This document shows positions 1 to 6,254 of a stretch of 7,700 nucleotides of DNA, piece by piece (positions within the stretch are counted from its first letter, which is position 1; each line of letters opens with the position of its first letter). The notes under the pieces are model-generated. The model was not told the origin of the DNA. It did no database searches and worked only from the letters and a program-made list of their open reading frames with translations. The DNA lies in contig CAZQIO010000025.1 in assembly GCA_964593405.1 (NCBI GenBank), positions 1 to 7,700 on the forward strand, read 5' to 3'. The position numbers and the translations under genes were made by a program. The DNA comes from CAZQIO01 sp964593405. Its GTDB lineage: Bacteria; Patescibacteriota; Minisyncoccia; Minisyncoccales; GBS-2.

Positions 1-258
1 GGATTGAAATTGGCAAAAGAGAAAAAGCCAGATTTGATTTTGTTGGATATTTTGCTGCCAGAAGAAAACGGAATTTCTTTTTTGGAAAAATTAAAAAAAG
101 ATCCTGAAATTTCCAAAATTCCGGTTTTGGCCTTTTCAAATTATGATGACCCAAAAACAAAAAAAGAAGCAATGGCCCTTGGAGCCTTGGATTATTTGAT
201 CAAGACAAATTACACTCCTGGCCAAATAGTAGAGAAAATAAAAAATTATTTAAAGTAA
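1..258 (+). CDS. Response-regulator receiver (CheY-like) domain, 5' end missing
   Basis: The reading frame is open from base 1 and ends at a TAA at 256-258, giving 85 visible residues. They match the C-terminal two thirds of a receiver (REC) domain. A hydrophobic strand ends in the likely phosphoacceptor Asp (visible residue 16, bases 46-48) in the context DLILLD. Next come a proline- and glycine-containing loop (LLPEENG), a strand with the conserved Ser/Thr (LAFSN), an ALGALDYL helix/strand, and the conserved Lys in YLIK. The first strand and the acidic pair that binds Mg lie upstream of the window. Nothing follows the REC fold, so it either ends as a stand-alone CheY/Spo0F-like protein or is the C-terminal receiver of a larger protein; the window cannot decide. 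In the family, phosphotransfer from a histidine kinase would act through this Asp. No kinase is visible here, and the next gene starts 12 nt later. Confidence 0.85.
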   Translation, partial: GLKLAKEKKPDLILLDILLPEENGISFLEKLKKDPEISKIPVLAFSNYDDPKTKKEAMALGALDYLIKTNYTPGQIVEKIKNYLK

Positions 259-270
259 ACCGAAAAATTT

Positions 271-1296
271 ATGGCTTTTTTTGAATGTCCAAAGTGCAAA
301 AGAGTTTGGCAATATCCGATTGAGAAATGTCCGGAATGTTTTTCAAAATTGGAAAGGAAAAAGACAAAAAGGGCAAAGGTAATTGGGGTGGCTAAAGTTT
401 CAATTCCATCTCTTTTTCATTTAAAAGTTCCTTATTTTGTTTTAGTTTTGGAAGATGAAAACAAAAATAGATGGGTTCAAAAATCTGAAAAAGAATACAA
501 AATCGGAGATGACTTTGAAATTGAAAAAACAGTTGACAAAAAAGCAGTTGCAATTTGGAGAGTCAAGCACGATTTTTTGGAAGCGATTGAGAAAGTTTTA
601 GAAATTTTGGGAGGTTTGAAAATAAATGAGAATTCAAAAATTTTGATTTTACCGACACTAGAGAAAGCTTCCCATCCTTATTTCAGAGATAATACCTCAC
701 CAGAATTTTTGGAAGCTGTCTTGAAAATTTTGTTTTGGTTGGGGGCAAAACCAGAAAATATAAAAGTAGCAAGTCAAAGTTTTGACGAAGAAGCAATCGG
801 TGCCAAAGCCCAAAAATCGGGGCTTTTGGAAGTTTGTCAAAAAAACAAAGTTTTACCTATTGATTTGATAACCGGAAATTTTGTCAAAAGAGGAGATTTG
901 GAAATTTCAGAGGAAGTTTTTAAAGCAGATTTGATTTTGAACTTACCCATTTTGAAAATTGGCAGGGCTCAAGCTACAGAGAATTTGTTTTTCTTTTTGA
1001 AAAAAGAAAACTTTTTGGCTCAAAAATATCTCTATTCAGAAAAAGAAATTTTTGAGAAATTGAAAAGGGAAATTCCAGAGGTTTTAACGATTGCCGAGGC
1101 AAATCAAGTTAAGGATGAAAAAGGAATCAACCATTATTTGAATTTGATTTTTTCTTCTTTCAACCCAAAAAATTTGGATGCAATTTTTTTGAAAATTGTC
1201 AATTGTCAATTGCCAGAAATTTTGTCAGATGTTGATATTGAGAGCATTCAAATTTTTGGTCGAAAAATTGAGGAAATAAAATTAGACTCTTTTTAG
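271..1296 (+). CDS. DUF35-like zinc ribbon/OB domain fused to a DUF362-like domain
   Basis: This is a 341-residue protein. Residues 6-23 form a CxxC-x10-CxxC zinc ribbon (Cys6, 9, 20, 23). Residues about 34-90 resemble the OB fold of DUF35 proteins: a GVAKV strand, then PYFVLVLED, then a Lys-Ile-Gly-Asp turn. From about residue 120 the sequence resembles DUF362: a strand ending in LPT, a helix beginning SPEFLEAV, and the stretch ADLILNLPILKI (219-230), which matches the family's aD.iinlPklK signature. No ferredoxin-type 4Fe-4S cysteine cluster is present; only Cys189 and Cys312 lie in the second part. DUF35 proteins are known as partners of acyl-CoA enzymes, including the archaeal thiolase/HMG-CoA synthase complex. 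The role of DUF362 is unsettled, so no reaction is assigned. It lies 12 nt after the receiver gene and 1 nt before bioY. No convincing Shine-Dalgarno precedes the ATG. Domain calls are by motif reading: zinc ribbon sure, DUF362 likely, DUF35 probable. Confidence 0.7.
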   Translation: MAFFECPKCKRVWQYPIEKCPECFSKLERKKTKRAKVIGVAKVSIPSLFHLKVPYFVLVLEDENKNRWVQKSEKEYKIGDDFEIEKTVDKKAVAIWRVKHDFLEAIEKVLEILGGLKINENSKILILPTLEKASHPYFRDNTSPEFLEAVLKILFWLGAKPENIKVASQSFDEEAIGAKAQKSGLLEVCQKNKVLPIDLITGNFVKRGDLEISEEVFKADLILNLPILKIGRAQATENLFFFLKKENFLAQKYLYSEKEIFEKLKREIPEVLTIAEANQVKDEKGINHYLNLIFSSFNPKNLDAIFLKIVNCQLPEILSDVDIESIQIFGRKIEEIKLDSF

Positions 1297-1297
1297 C

Positions 1298-1864
1298 ATG
1301 GCTTTGATTGAGGTATTTTTGCCCAAAATTGAAAATAAAATTTTAGCTAAAGTTAAAGATACAGTTTTAATCTTTTCTTTTGCCCTCCTGACTGGAGTTT
1401 TTGCAAAAATAAAAGTTGAGATTGGTCCTGTTCCGATAACGATGCAAACTTTGGCAGTTTTGCTTTCTGGCTCACTTTTGGGAGCAAAAAGGGGGGCCCT
1501 ATCTCAAATTTTATATTTGCTTTTTGGTCTGGGAGGAATTCCCTGGTTTTCAAGAGGAGGGGGAATATCTTATGTTTTTTCTCCAACTTTTGGCTATATT
1601 GTTGGCTTTGTTTTTTGTGCTTTTTTTGTTGGCTTTTTCGTTGAAAGAGGCTTTGGGAAAAGTTTTTCGAGGTTGGTCTTGGCAATGATCTTTGGTGAAA
1701 TCTTTTTGTATCTTTTTGGAATTTTTTGGCTAGCAAAATTTTTTAGTTTCAAGAGAGCTTTAGCAGTTGGCCTTTATCCATTTTTGATTGGTGATTTTCT
1801 AAAAATATTTTTGGCAAGTTTTATTTGTTCTTTTTTTGGAAAATTGATAAAAAGAAAAAAATAA
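1298..1864 (+). CDS. bioY: BioY family biotin transporter (ECF substrate-binding S component)
   Basis: This is a 188-residue, very hydrophobic protein with about six membrane segments. The BioY signature is clear at residues about 41-80: IGPVPITMQTLAVLL, then GSLLGAKRGALSQILYLLFGL and GGIPWF, followed by a Gly-rich loop and a SPTFGYIVGF segment. Length is typical for the family (about 180-200). BioY binds and imports biotin across the cytoplasmic membrane, usually with the EcfA/EcfA'/EcfT energising module, although solitary BioY proteins also exist. No energising module is in the window. The ATG follows the previous stop after one base, so translation is probably coupled. In this operon the likely purpose is biotin for acetyl-CoA carboxylase, feeding the fatty-acid genes fabG and fabZ; that link is inference. 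The C terminus ends in a basic tail (KLIKRKK), consistent with a cytoplasmic end. Confidence 0.92.
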   Translation: MALIEVFLPKIENKILAKVKDTVLIFSFALLTGVFAKIKVEIGPVPITMQTLAVLLSGSLLGAKRGALSQILYLLFGLGGIPWFSRGGGISYVFSPTFGYIVGFVFCAFFVGFFVERGFGKSFSRLVLAMIFGEIFLYLFGIFWLAKFFSFKRALAVGLYPFLIGDFLKIFLASFICSFFGKLIKRKK

Positions 1865-1872
1865 AAAGGTCC

Positions 1873-1878
1873 AAAGGG
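1873..1878 (+). promoter_or_regulatory. Ribosome binding site of fabG
   Basis: AAAGGG lies 11 nt before the fabG ATG at 1890, inside the 25-nt gap after bioY. It is one of the few recognisable purine-rich sites in the operon and supports that start. The gap holds no terminator hairpin and no clear promoter. Confidence 0.55.
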
Positions 1879-1889
1879 AAAACAAAACA

Positions 1890-2627
1890 ATGAAGGAAAA
1901 AGTTGTTTTAGTTACAGGTTCTGCCCAGGGAATTGGGAGGGCTACTGCCCTAAAGTTTGCAAAGCTTGGAGCAAAGATTGCTTTAAACGATATTCAAGCT
2001 CAAGAAGAAAATTTAAAGAAGGTAAAGGAAGAAATTGAAAAGTTGGGGACAAAAGCAAATTATTATTTTGCCGATGTTTCGAATTTTGAAGAGGTTCAAA
2101 AAATGGTAGATCAAGTTGTTAAAGATTTTGGAAGGATTGATGTTTTGGTAAATAATGCCGGAATAATAAGAGACAAAACTTTGGCAAAAATGACAAAAGA
2201 AGAATGGCAAAAAGTGATCGATATTGATTTGACAGGGGTTTTCAATTGCTCAAAAGCTGTTCTTCCCCACATCATTGCTTCCCAGGGAGTAATAATTAAC
2301 ATTTCTTCTGTCGTTGGTGAGCGGGGAAATTTTGGACAGACAAATTATGCAGCAGCAAAAGCGGGAATAATCGGATTTACAAAGAGTTTGGCAAAAGAGC
2401 TTGGAAGGTTTGGGGTGAGGGTGAATGCAGTTTTGCCAGGTTTTATCGAAACAAAAATGACAGAGTCAGTTCCAGATAATATAAAAGCAGCTGTCAAACA
2501 ATTAACTGCTTTGGGAAGGTTTGGAAAGCCAGAGGAAGTTGCAAACGTTGTCGCTTTTTTAGCGACAGAAGAGGCTTCTTTCATTACCGGAGCCCTAATT
2601 CATGTTGACGGAGGGCTCTCAATCTAG
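1890..2627 (+). CDS. fabG: 3-oxoacyl-[acyl-carrier-protein] reductase (short-chain dehydrogenase)
   Basis: This is a 245-residue classical SDR, the usual FabG length. It shows the cofactor motif TGSAQGIG (residues 9-16), ADVS (61-64), NNAG (88-91), the catalytic Ser140 in NISSVVG, and the Tyr153/Lys157 pair in NYAAAKAG. It also has PGFIET (183-188) and the C-terminal ITGALIHVDGG typical of FabG. FabG reduces 3-oxoacyl-ACP to (3R)-hydroxyacyl-ACP with NADPH in fatty-acid elongation. The Asn of the SDR catalytic tetrad, normally in an NLTG context, reads Asp113 (IDLTG) here; this may tune rather than abolish activity. The last 26 bases overlap the start of the prenyl synthetase gene, so the two are translationally linked. 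A FabZ-type gene lies downstream at 7483, supporting a fatty-acid role. A closely related acetoacetyl-CoA reductase (PhaB-like) cannot be excluded by sequence alone. Confidence 0.93.
   Translation: MKEKVVLVTGSAQGIGRATALKFAKLGAKIALNDIQAQEENLKKVKEEIEKLGTKANYYFADVSNFEEVQKMVDQVVKDFGRIDVLVNNAGIIRDKTLAKMTKEEWQKVIDIDLTGVFNCSKAVLPHIIASQGVIINISSVVGERGNFGQTNYAAAKAGIIGFTKSLAKELGRFGVRVNAVLPGFIETKMTESVPDNIKAAVKQLTALGRFGKPEEVANVVAFLATEEASFITGALIHVDGGLSI
2589..2592 (+). promoter_or_regulatory. Possible ribosome binding site deciding the prenyl synthetase start
   Basis: GGAG ends 9 nt before the ATG at 2602, inside the 3' end of fabG. It favours 2602 as the start. A stronger GGAGGG at 2610-2615 lies just downstream but has no in-frame ATG, GTG or TTG at a usable distance; the nearest candidates are an ATT at 2629 and a TTG at 2641. 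Confidence 0.4.
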
Positions 2628-5076
2628 CATTGAAGAATATTTGAAAATTCAAGGAGAAAAAATTGACAGAATTATTGAAAAATATTTGCCAAGGAAAGTT
2701 TCAAAAGATTGGGCAGAAAAAGTTTTTGGAAAGGAAAAATTCAAATTTTCTCTGAAGGCAATCCAAAAGGCAATTTTAGATCCTTTTTGGGAATTTTTGG
2801 ACAGGGGAGGGAAAAGATGGAGGCCTGTTCTTTTTTTGCTATTGTTGGAGGCTTTGGGAGGAGATGGAAAAAAGTTTCAGGATTTTTCAATCGTTCCCGA
2901 GCTCATTCATAATGGATGTTTGTCAGAAGACACTTTTGTATTAAAAAATCCCGGCGAACAAATAAAAATAACCGAGATTAAAAATGGTGATTGGGTTTAT
3001 ACTCTTTCCCCTACTGGTCAATTAAGCAAAAATAAAGTTTTAACCTTAAGATGTAATGGTGTAAAGAAAGTATATAAACTAAAAACAAGGAACCGAGAAA
3101 TTGAGGCTACTGAAAATCACCCATTTTTGGTTATTAGCAAAGAGCAACCAAAAAGATGTTTAATAACTAAATCTGGGAGAGAGAAAATTCATAAAAGATT
3201 AAAGAGAGGAGATATAAAAAAATTAAGTTATTTATTAAAAAGGAAATTAGGCGTTTTATACAATGCCTTGAGTTTGAGTTACTATAGCCAACTTTTGGAA
3301 AAAAAAGAAGTTGAGTTCATTTTCAAATGGCTAAAATTAAAAATTGAAAATTCTGATTATTTAATCAAGCAAACAAGATTTGAATCTCCAATAATTAAAT
3401 TAACTTGGCGAAAATTAAAGGATATAAAACCTGGCGATTTGATCATAATTTTAAATAAAATTCCTGATGAAGGAAAACCTTTGAAACTCCCTCAACCGCC
3501 GAAAGATCCTATTAAGGATAAGGCAAAAATTCCCGAATATACTAACGAAGAATTCTGTCAATTGATGGGATATATTTTGGGAGATGGTTCTATCTCAATT
3601 GATAAAAAATCTTCTCGCTTATATTTATGTCCCTCCAATGATGAAGAGGAGATTTCAGTCTACACTTCTTTATTTTCTAAAGTTTTCTCTTGCAAATTAA
3701 AAAGAGAGAAAAGGAAATCCGGTAATTATCTTCTTTGTTGTTCTTTTAAAGTGTGTTGGTTGCTTGATAAGTTGGGTTTTCGAAAAAAAGCAAGCGAGAA
3801 AACTTTACCCGATTGGATATTTACCTTACCCGAAAGCCAAAAATTGGCATTCGTAAGAGGTTATTTAGATTCAGATGGCTGGGTAGGTAAGGAAGGGACG
3901 ACTTACTTTTCTAGTTCCAGTAAAATTTTAATCACGAAATTAAAATTGCTCTTGGATAGTTTAGGGTTTATCACCAGTCATATTCATTACAAAAGAAATA
4001 AAAACCTTTGGGAAATTTCAAAAAAGAAATGGTCTAGTCAGTGGTCGATTTCTTTAGGAAATCCCCATTTAGTTTTAGAAAAAATTGGGACGGAAAAAAG
4101 CCTCTATAAAAGGAGGTTAGAAAAAAATAGGAAAGGAATAAATTTTAGGTTTCATGAGGATTTTCCTAAACTTCCAATTGATTTTCCAAGTTTTAGAATC
4201 GATAGAGTAAAGAGTATAGAATTTGTAGGAGAAAAATTGGTTTACGATTTAATGATTGAAAATTCCCATAATTTCATTGCTAATAATGTGGTCGTCCATA
4301 ACAGTCTTATCATTGATGATATTGAAGATCAATCTGAATTGAGAAGAGGAAAGCCTTGTTTGCACAAAATTTTTGGTTTAGATATTGCTCTAAACGTTGG
4401 AAATTTTTTTTATTTTTTCCCTATTTTTATTTTTGAGAAAAACAAGAAAAAACTAAAAGAAAAAACTTACTTGAAATTGCTTAAAACTTATCTTGAAGAA
4501 ATGGAAAGGATGCATTTGGGGCAAGCCACTGACATTTTTTGGCACCGGGGACTTCAAAGAAAAATTTCAGAAAAAGAGTATTTTCAAATGGCAGCCTTTA
4601 AAACAGGATGCATGGCAAGGCTGGCAACAAGAATGGCTGCGATTTTGGCAAAAAAAGAGAAATTGGAAAAATTGTTTGGGGATTTTGGCGAATCTATCGG
4701 AATTGCCTTTCAAATTCAAGATGATATTTTAGATATTATTTTGGAAGGAAAAGAGAGGGAAAAATTTGGAAAGACTTTTGGAAACGATATTAAAGAGGGG
4801 AAAAGGTCTTTGATTGTGATTTGTGCATTAAAAAAAGCAAACAGAAAAGATAAAGAGAGATTGATTGAAATTCTGAACAAACACACTGATGCTCAGAGAG
4901 AAAAAGAGGAGGCGATTGAGATAATAAAAAAATATGGCAGCATTGAATATGCTCAAAAAAGAGCTAGAGAAATTGTCAGAGAGAGCTGGCAAAAATTAGA
5001 TAAAATTTTACCAAAATCAAGTGCTAAAGAAAAATTGAAAGAATTTGTCAATTATTTAATCGAAAGGAGAATATGA
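2602..5076 (+). CDS. Polyprenyl (GGPP-like) diphosphate synthase interrupted by an intein
   Basis: The precursor is 824 residues: N-extein 1-105, intein 106-567, C-extein 568-824. Splicing would give a 362-residue trans-isoprenyl diphosphate synthase. Extein motifs in order are GGKRWRP (69-75), ELIHNG immediately before the intein, SLIIDDIED immediately after it with the first Asp-rich motif DDxxD at 572-576, LRRGKP, FQIQDDILD with the second Asp-rich motif at 707-711, and GNDIKEGKRSL. These residues bind Mg and the allylic and homoallylic substrates; the enzyme condenses IPP onto DMAPP/FPP. The DDIED..S.LRRG.P wording resembles GGPP-synthase-type enzymes. Chain length cannot be fixed: the positions 4 and 5 residues before the first motif are Ser and Gly, with no bulky aromatic stop. 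The gene overlaps fabG by 26 nt and mvaS by 4 nt (ATGA), and so sits with the mevalonate genes. The start at 2602 is the only in-frame ATG near the 5' end but could be a few codons later. Confidence 0.93.
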   Translation: MLTEGSQSSIEEYLKIQGEKIDRIIEKYLPRKVSKDWAEKVFGKEKFKFSLKAIQKAILDPFWEFLDRGGKRWRPVLFLLLLEALGGDGKKFQDFSIVPELIHNGCLSEDTFVLKNPGEQIKITEIKNGDWVYTLSPTGQLSKNKVLTLRCNGVKKVYKLKTRNREIEATENHPFLVISKEQPKRCLITKSGREKIHKRLKRGDIKKLSYLLKRKLGVLYNALSLSYYSQLLEKKEVEFIFKWLKLKIENSDYLIKQTRFESPIIKLTWRKLKDIKPGDLIIILNKIPDEGKPLKLPQPPKDPIKDKAKIPEYTNEEFCQLMGYILGDGSISIDKKSSRLYLCPSNDEEEISVYTSLFSKVFSCKLKREKRKSGNYLLCCSFKVCWLLDKLGFRKKASEKTLPDWIFTLPESQKLAFVRGYLDSDGWVGKEGTTYFSSSSKILITKLKLLLDSLGFITSHIHYKRNKNLWEISKKKWSSQWSISLGNPHLVLEKIGTEKSLYKRRLEKNRKGINFRFHEDFPKLPIDFPSFRIDRVKSIEFVGEKLVYDLMIENSHNFIANNVVVHNSLIIDDIEDQSELRRGKPCLHKIFGLDIALNVGNFFYFFPIFIFEKNKKKLKEKTYLKLLKTYLEEMERMHLGQATDIFWHRGLQRKISEKEYFQMAAFKTGCMARLATRMAAILAKKEKLEKLFGDFGESIGIAFQIQDDILDIILEGKEREKFGKTFGNDIKEGKRSLIVICALKKANRKDKERLIEILNKHTDAQREKEEAIEIIKKYGSIEYAQKRAREIVRESWQKLDKILPKSSAKEKLKEFVNYLIERRI
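2917..4302 (+). mobile_element. Intein with LAGLIDADG homing endonuclease, inserted at the prenyl synthetase active site
   Basis: This is a 462-residue in-frame insertion (precursor residues 106-567). Splicing motifs are complete. Block A starts with Cys106 (CLSEDTFVL). Block B has Thr170-x-x-His173 in ATENHPF. Block F is YDLMIENSHNF (Asp549, His556). Block G ends VVVHN (His566, Asn567), followed by Ser568 as the +1 nucleophile, with Gly105 at -1. Removing it rejoins HNG and SLIIDD, the continuous helix expected before the first Asp-rich motif. The endonuclease core shows two dodecapeptides, LMGYILGDG (321-329) and FVRGYLDSDG (417-426), each keeping its acidic residue (Asp328, Asp425). About 85 lysine-rich residues (roughly 180-265) separate block B from the LTWRKLKDIKPGD strand. 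By hand count the intein uses TTA 31 and TTG 15 times for Leu, against 7 and 20 in the exteins, consistent with separate ancestry. It appears able to splice and to home; neither is proven by sequence. Confidence 0.95.
5063..5069 (+). promoter_or_regulatory. Ribosome binding site of mvaS
   Basis: AAAGGAG lies at the very end of the prenyl synthetase gene, 3 nt before the mvaS ATG at 5073. The start overlaps the preceding TGA (ATGA). This is the strongest Shine-Dalgarno match in the window, though its spacing is short, and it supports the start chosen for mvaS with coupled re-initiation. Confidence 0.6.
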
Positions 5077-6254
5077 AAATTCAAAAAGTAGGAATAAGCC
5101 AAATAGGTGTGGCACTGCCCAAGCATTTCATCTTAACTGAGGAATTGGCTAAAAAGCGAAAAATAGTTCCAGAATATGGTTTGGATGGTTTAGGTGTTTT
5201 TCAGGCTAGAATCCCTTATCAAACTTCCCTGGAGGATCTGGCAGTTGAAGCTCTCAAAAAAATTAAATTTAAAGATGTTGAAAGATTTTTTATTGGCACA
5301 GAATCAGATTCTGATGCCTCAAAGCCCATTAGTCTCAAGATTTTAAACCAAAAATTAGGGTTAGAAATTGTTCCTTTTCAATATAAATTTGCCTGCCTTT
5401 CTGGTTTAGAAGCTTTAATTTCAGCTTGTGAATACACCATTGCTCACGAAGGAAAGCCAGCCATTGTCCTATCTTTTGACCGCTCAATCTATCGGGAGAC
5501 AGAACCTGCTGCTGAAATAACCCAGGGATGTGCCGCAGTTGCTTTAAGAATAGAAAAAAATCCCAAAATTTTAATTCTCAATTATCAAAATCCTGGTCAG
5601 TATGCAGCTGATATTAACGATTTTTTTGTTCCCAAAAATTCTTTCCCTTTCCCAATTGTCAATAGTGAGTTGACCAAAGCTGCCTATTTAGAATGCCAAA
5701 AAAGAGCCCTAGAAAATTGGAAAAAGAAAAATTCCAAAATTTTAAAGAAAAGGGGCAATGTTATCGAAGCCTTTGATTATTTTGTAATGCATACCCCTTT
5801 TCCCAAAATTGTTGAATGGGCAGCTGCTCTATTTTGGCGCCACGAAAAAGAGAAAACCAGAGAGCGCTTAACACTGGCTCGTTGTCTGAAAAACCCTTCC
5901 CTTTTTAGAGAATACAAGAAAGAATTAGATAGAATCAGAAAATTGCCGGAATTTCAGAGGTTCTTTTTCCAAAAAGTAAAACCCAGTTTAAAATACAATC
6001 CCTTTATTGGCAATTCTTACACCTCTTCAATTTTTATTTCTTTAATTTCTGTCTTGGAAAAGGCCAAAAAAGGTCAAAGAATCTTCATTAGTGGCTATGG
6101 TAGCGGTGCTGGTTCAATCTGTCTTGATGGAACAGTTTTTGCAGAAAAACCATTCAAAAGCGATCTTTCAAATCAGATAAAAAAAGGGAAAAAAATAAGT
6201 ATCAAAGAATATGAAAAATGGAGAAAAAACCTCATTCATTCCCGGTTTTCATGA
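5073..6254 (+). CDS. mvaS: Hydroxymethylglutaryl-CoA synthase
   Basis: This is a 393-residue cytosolic enzyme, close to the roughly 390 of Firmicutes MvaS. It condenses acetyl-CoA with acetoacetyl-CoA to HMG-CoA, the first committed step of the mevalonate pathway. The catalytic residues are visible: Glu77 in GTESDSDASK, Cys108 (acyl-enzyme nucleophile) in FACLSG, and His240 in VMHTPFPK. Other family blocks are EITQGCAAVAL (148-158), DFFVP with PIVNSELTKAAYL (183-206), GNSYTSSIF (313-321) and the C-terminal GYGSGAGS (341-348). These blocks follow the bacterial MvaS pattern rather than the shorter archaeal type. Its leucine codons (TTA 15, TTG 5, CTN 16 of 36 by hand count) differ from the TTG-rich DUF35/DUF362 gene (TTG 26, TTA 8, CTN 4), hinting at a separate origin. 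It overlaps the gene before by 4 nt and mvaA by 44 nt. No acetoacetyl-CoA thiolase gene is in view. Confidence 0.94.
   Translation: MKIQKVGISQIGVALPKHFILTEELAKKRKIVPEYGLDGLGVFQARIPYQTSLEDLAVEALKKIKFKDVERFFIGTESDSDASKPISLKILNQKLGLEIVPFQYKFACLSGLEALISACEYTIAHEGKPAIVLSFDRSIYRETEPAAEITQGCAAVALRIEKNPKILILNYQNPGQYAADINDFFVPKNSFPFPIVNSELTKAAYLECQKRALENWKKKNSKILKKRGNVIEAFDYFVMHTPFPKIVEWAAALFWRHEKEKTRERLTLARCLKNPSLFREYKKELDRIRKLPEFQRFFFQKVKPSLKYNPFIGNSYTSSIFISLISVLEKAKKGQRIFISGYGSGAGSICLDGTVFAEKPFKSDLSNQIKKGKKISIKEYEKWRKNLIHSRFS

Noticed and set aside
1353..1736. 127-codon open frame on the - strand opposite bioY
   Set aside because: It lies wholly opposite a gene with clear BioY motifs. Its Lys/Gln-rich, low-complexity translation is what the reverse complement of a hydrophobic, T-rich gene gives.
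2610..2641. Later start (ATT at 2629 or TTG at 2641) for the prenyl synthetase after GGAGGG at 2610-2615
   Set aside because: ATT starts are very rare and the TTG is about 25 nt from the site. The ATG at 2602 has its own GGAG 9 nt upstream. The difference is only 9-13 residues, so it cannot be fully excluded.
4493..4732. 79-codon + strand frame inside the C-extein of the prenyl synthetase
   Set aside because: It is out of frame with a gene whose motifs run straight through the region; its composition (Trp- and Lys-rich) is not protein-like.
2602..5076. Reading the long gene as a true fusion enzyme or as a group I intron insertion
   Set aside because: The insert is in frame with no stop, starts with Cys and ends His-Asn before Ser, and carries blocks A, B, F and G. 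This is an intein, not an intron or an extra catalytic domain.
271..6254. A complete archaeal-type thiolase/DUF35/HMG-CoA synthase channelling complex
   Set aside because: No thiolase is in the window, the MvaS has bacterial-type blocks, and the DUF35-like domain is fused to DUF362 and about 3.8 kb from mvaS. Kept only as a hypothesis about the fusion protein.
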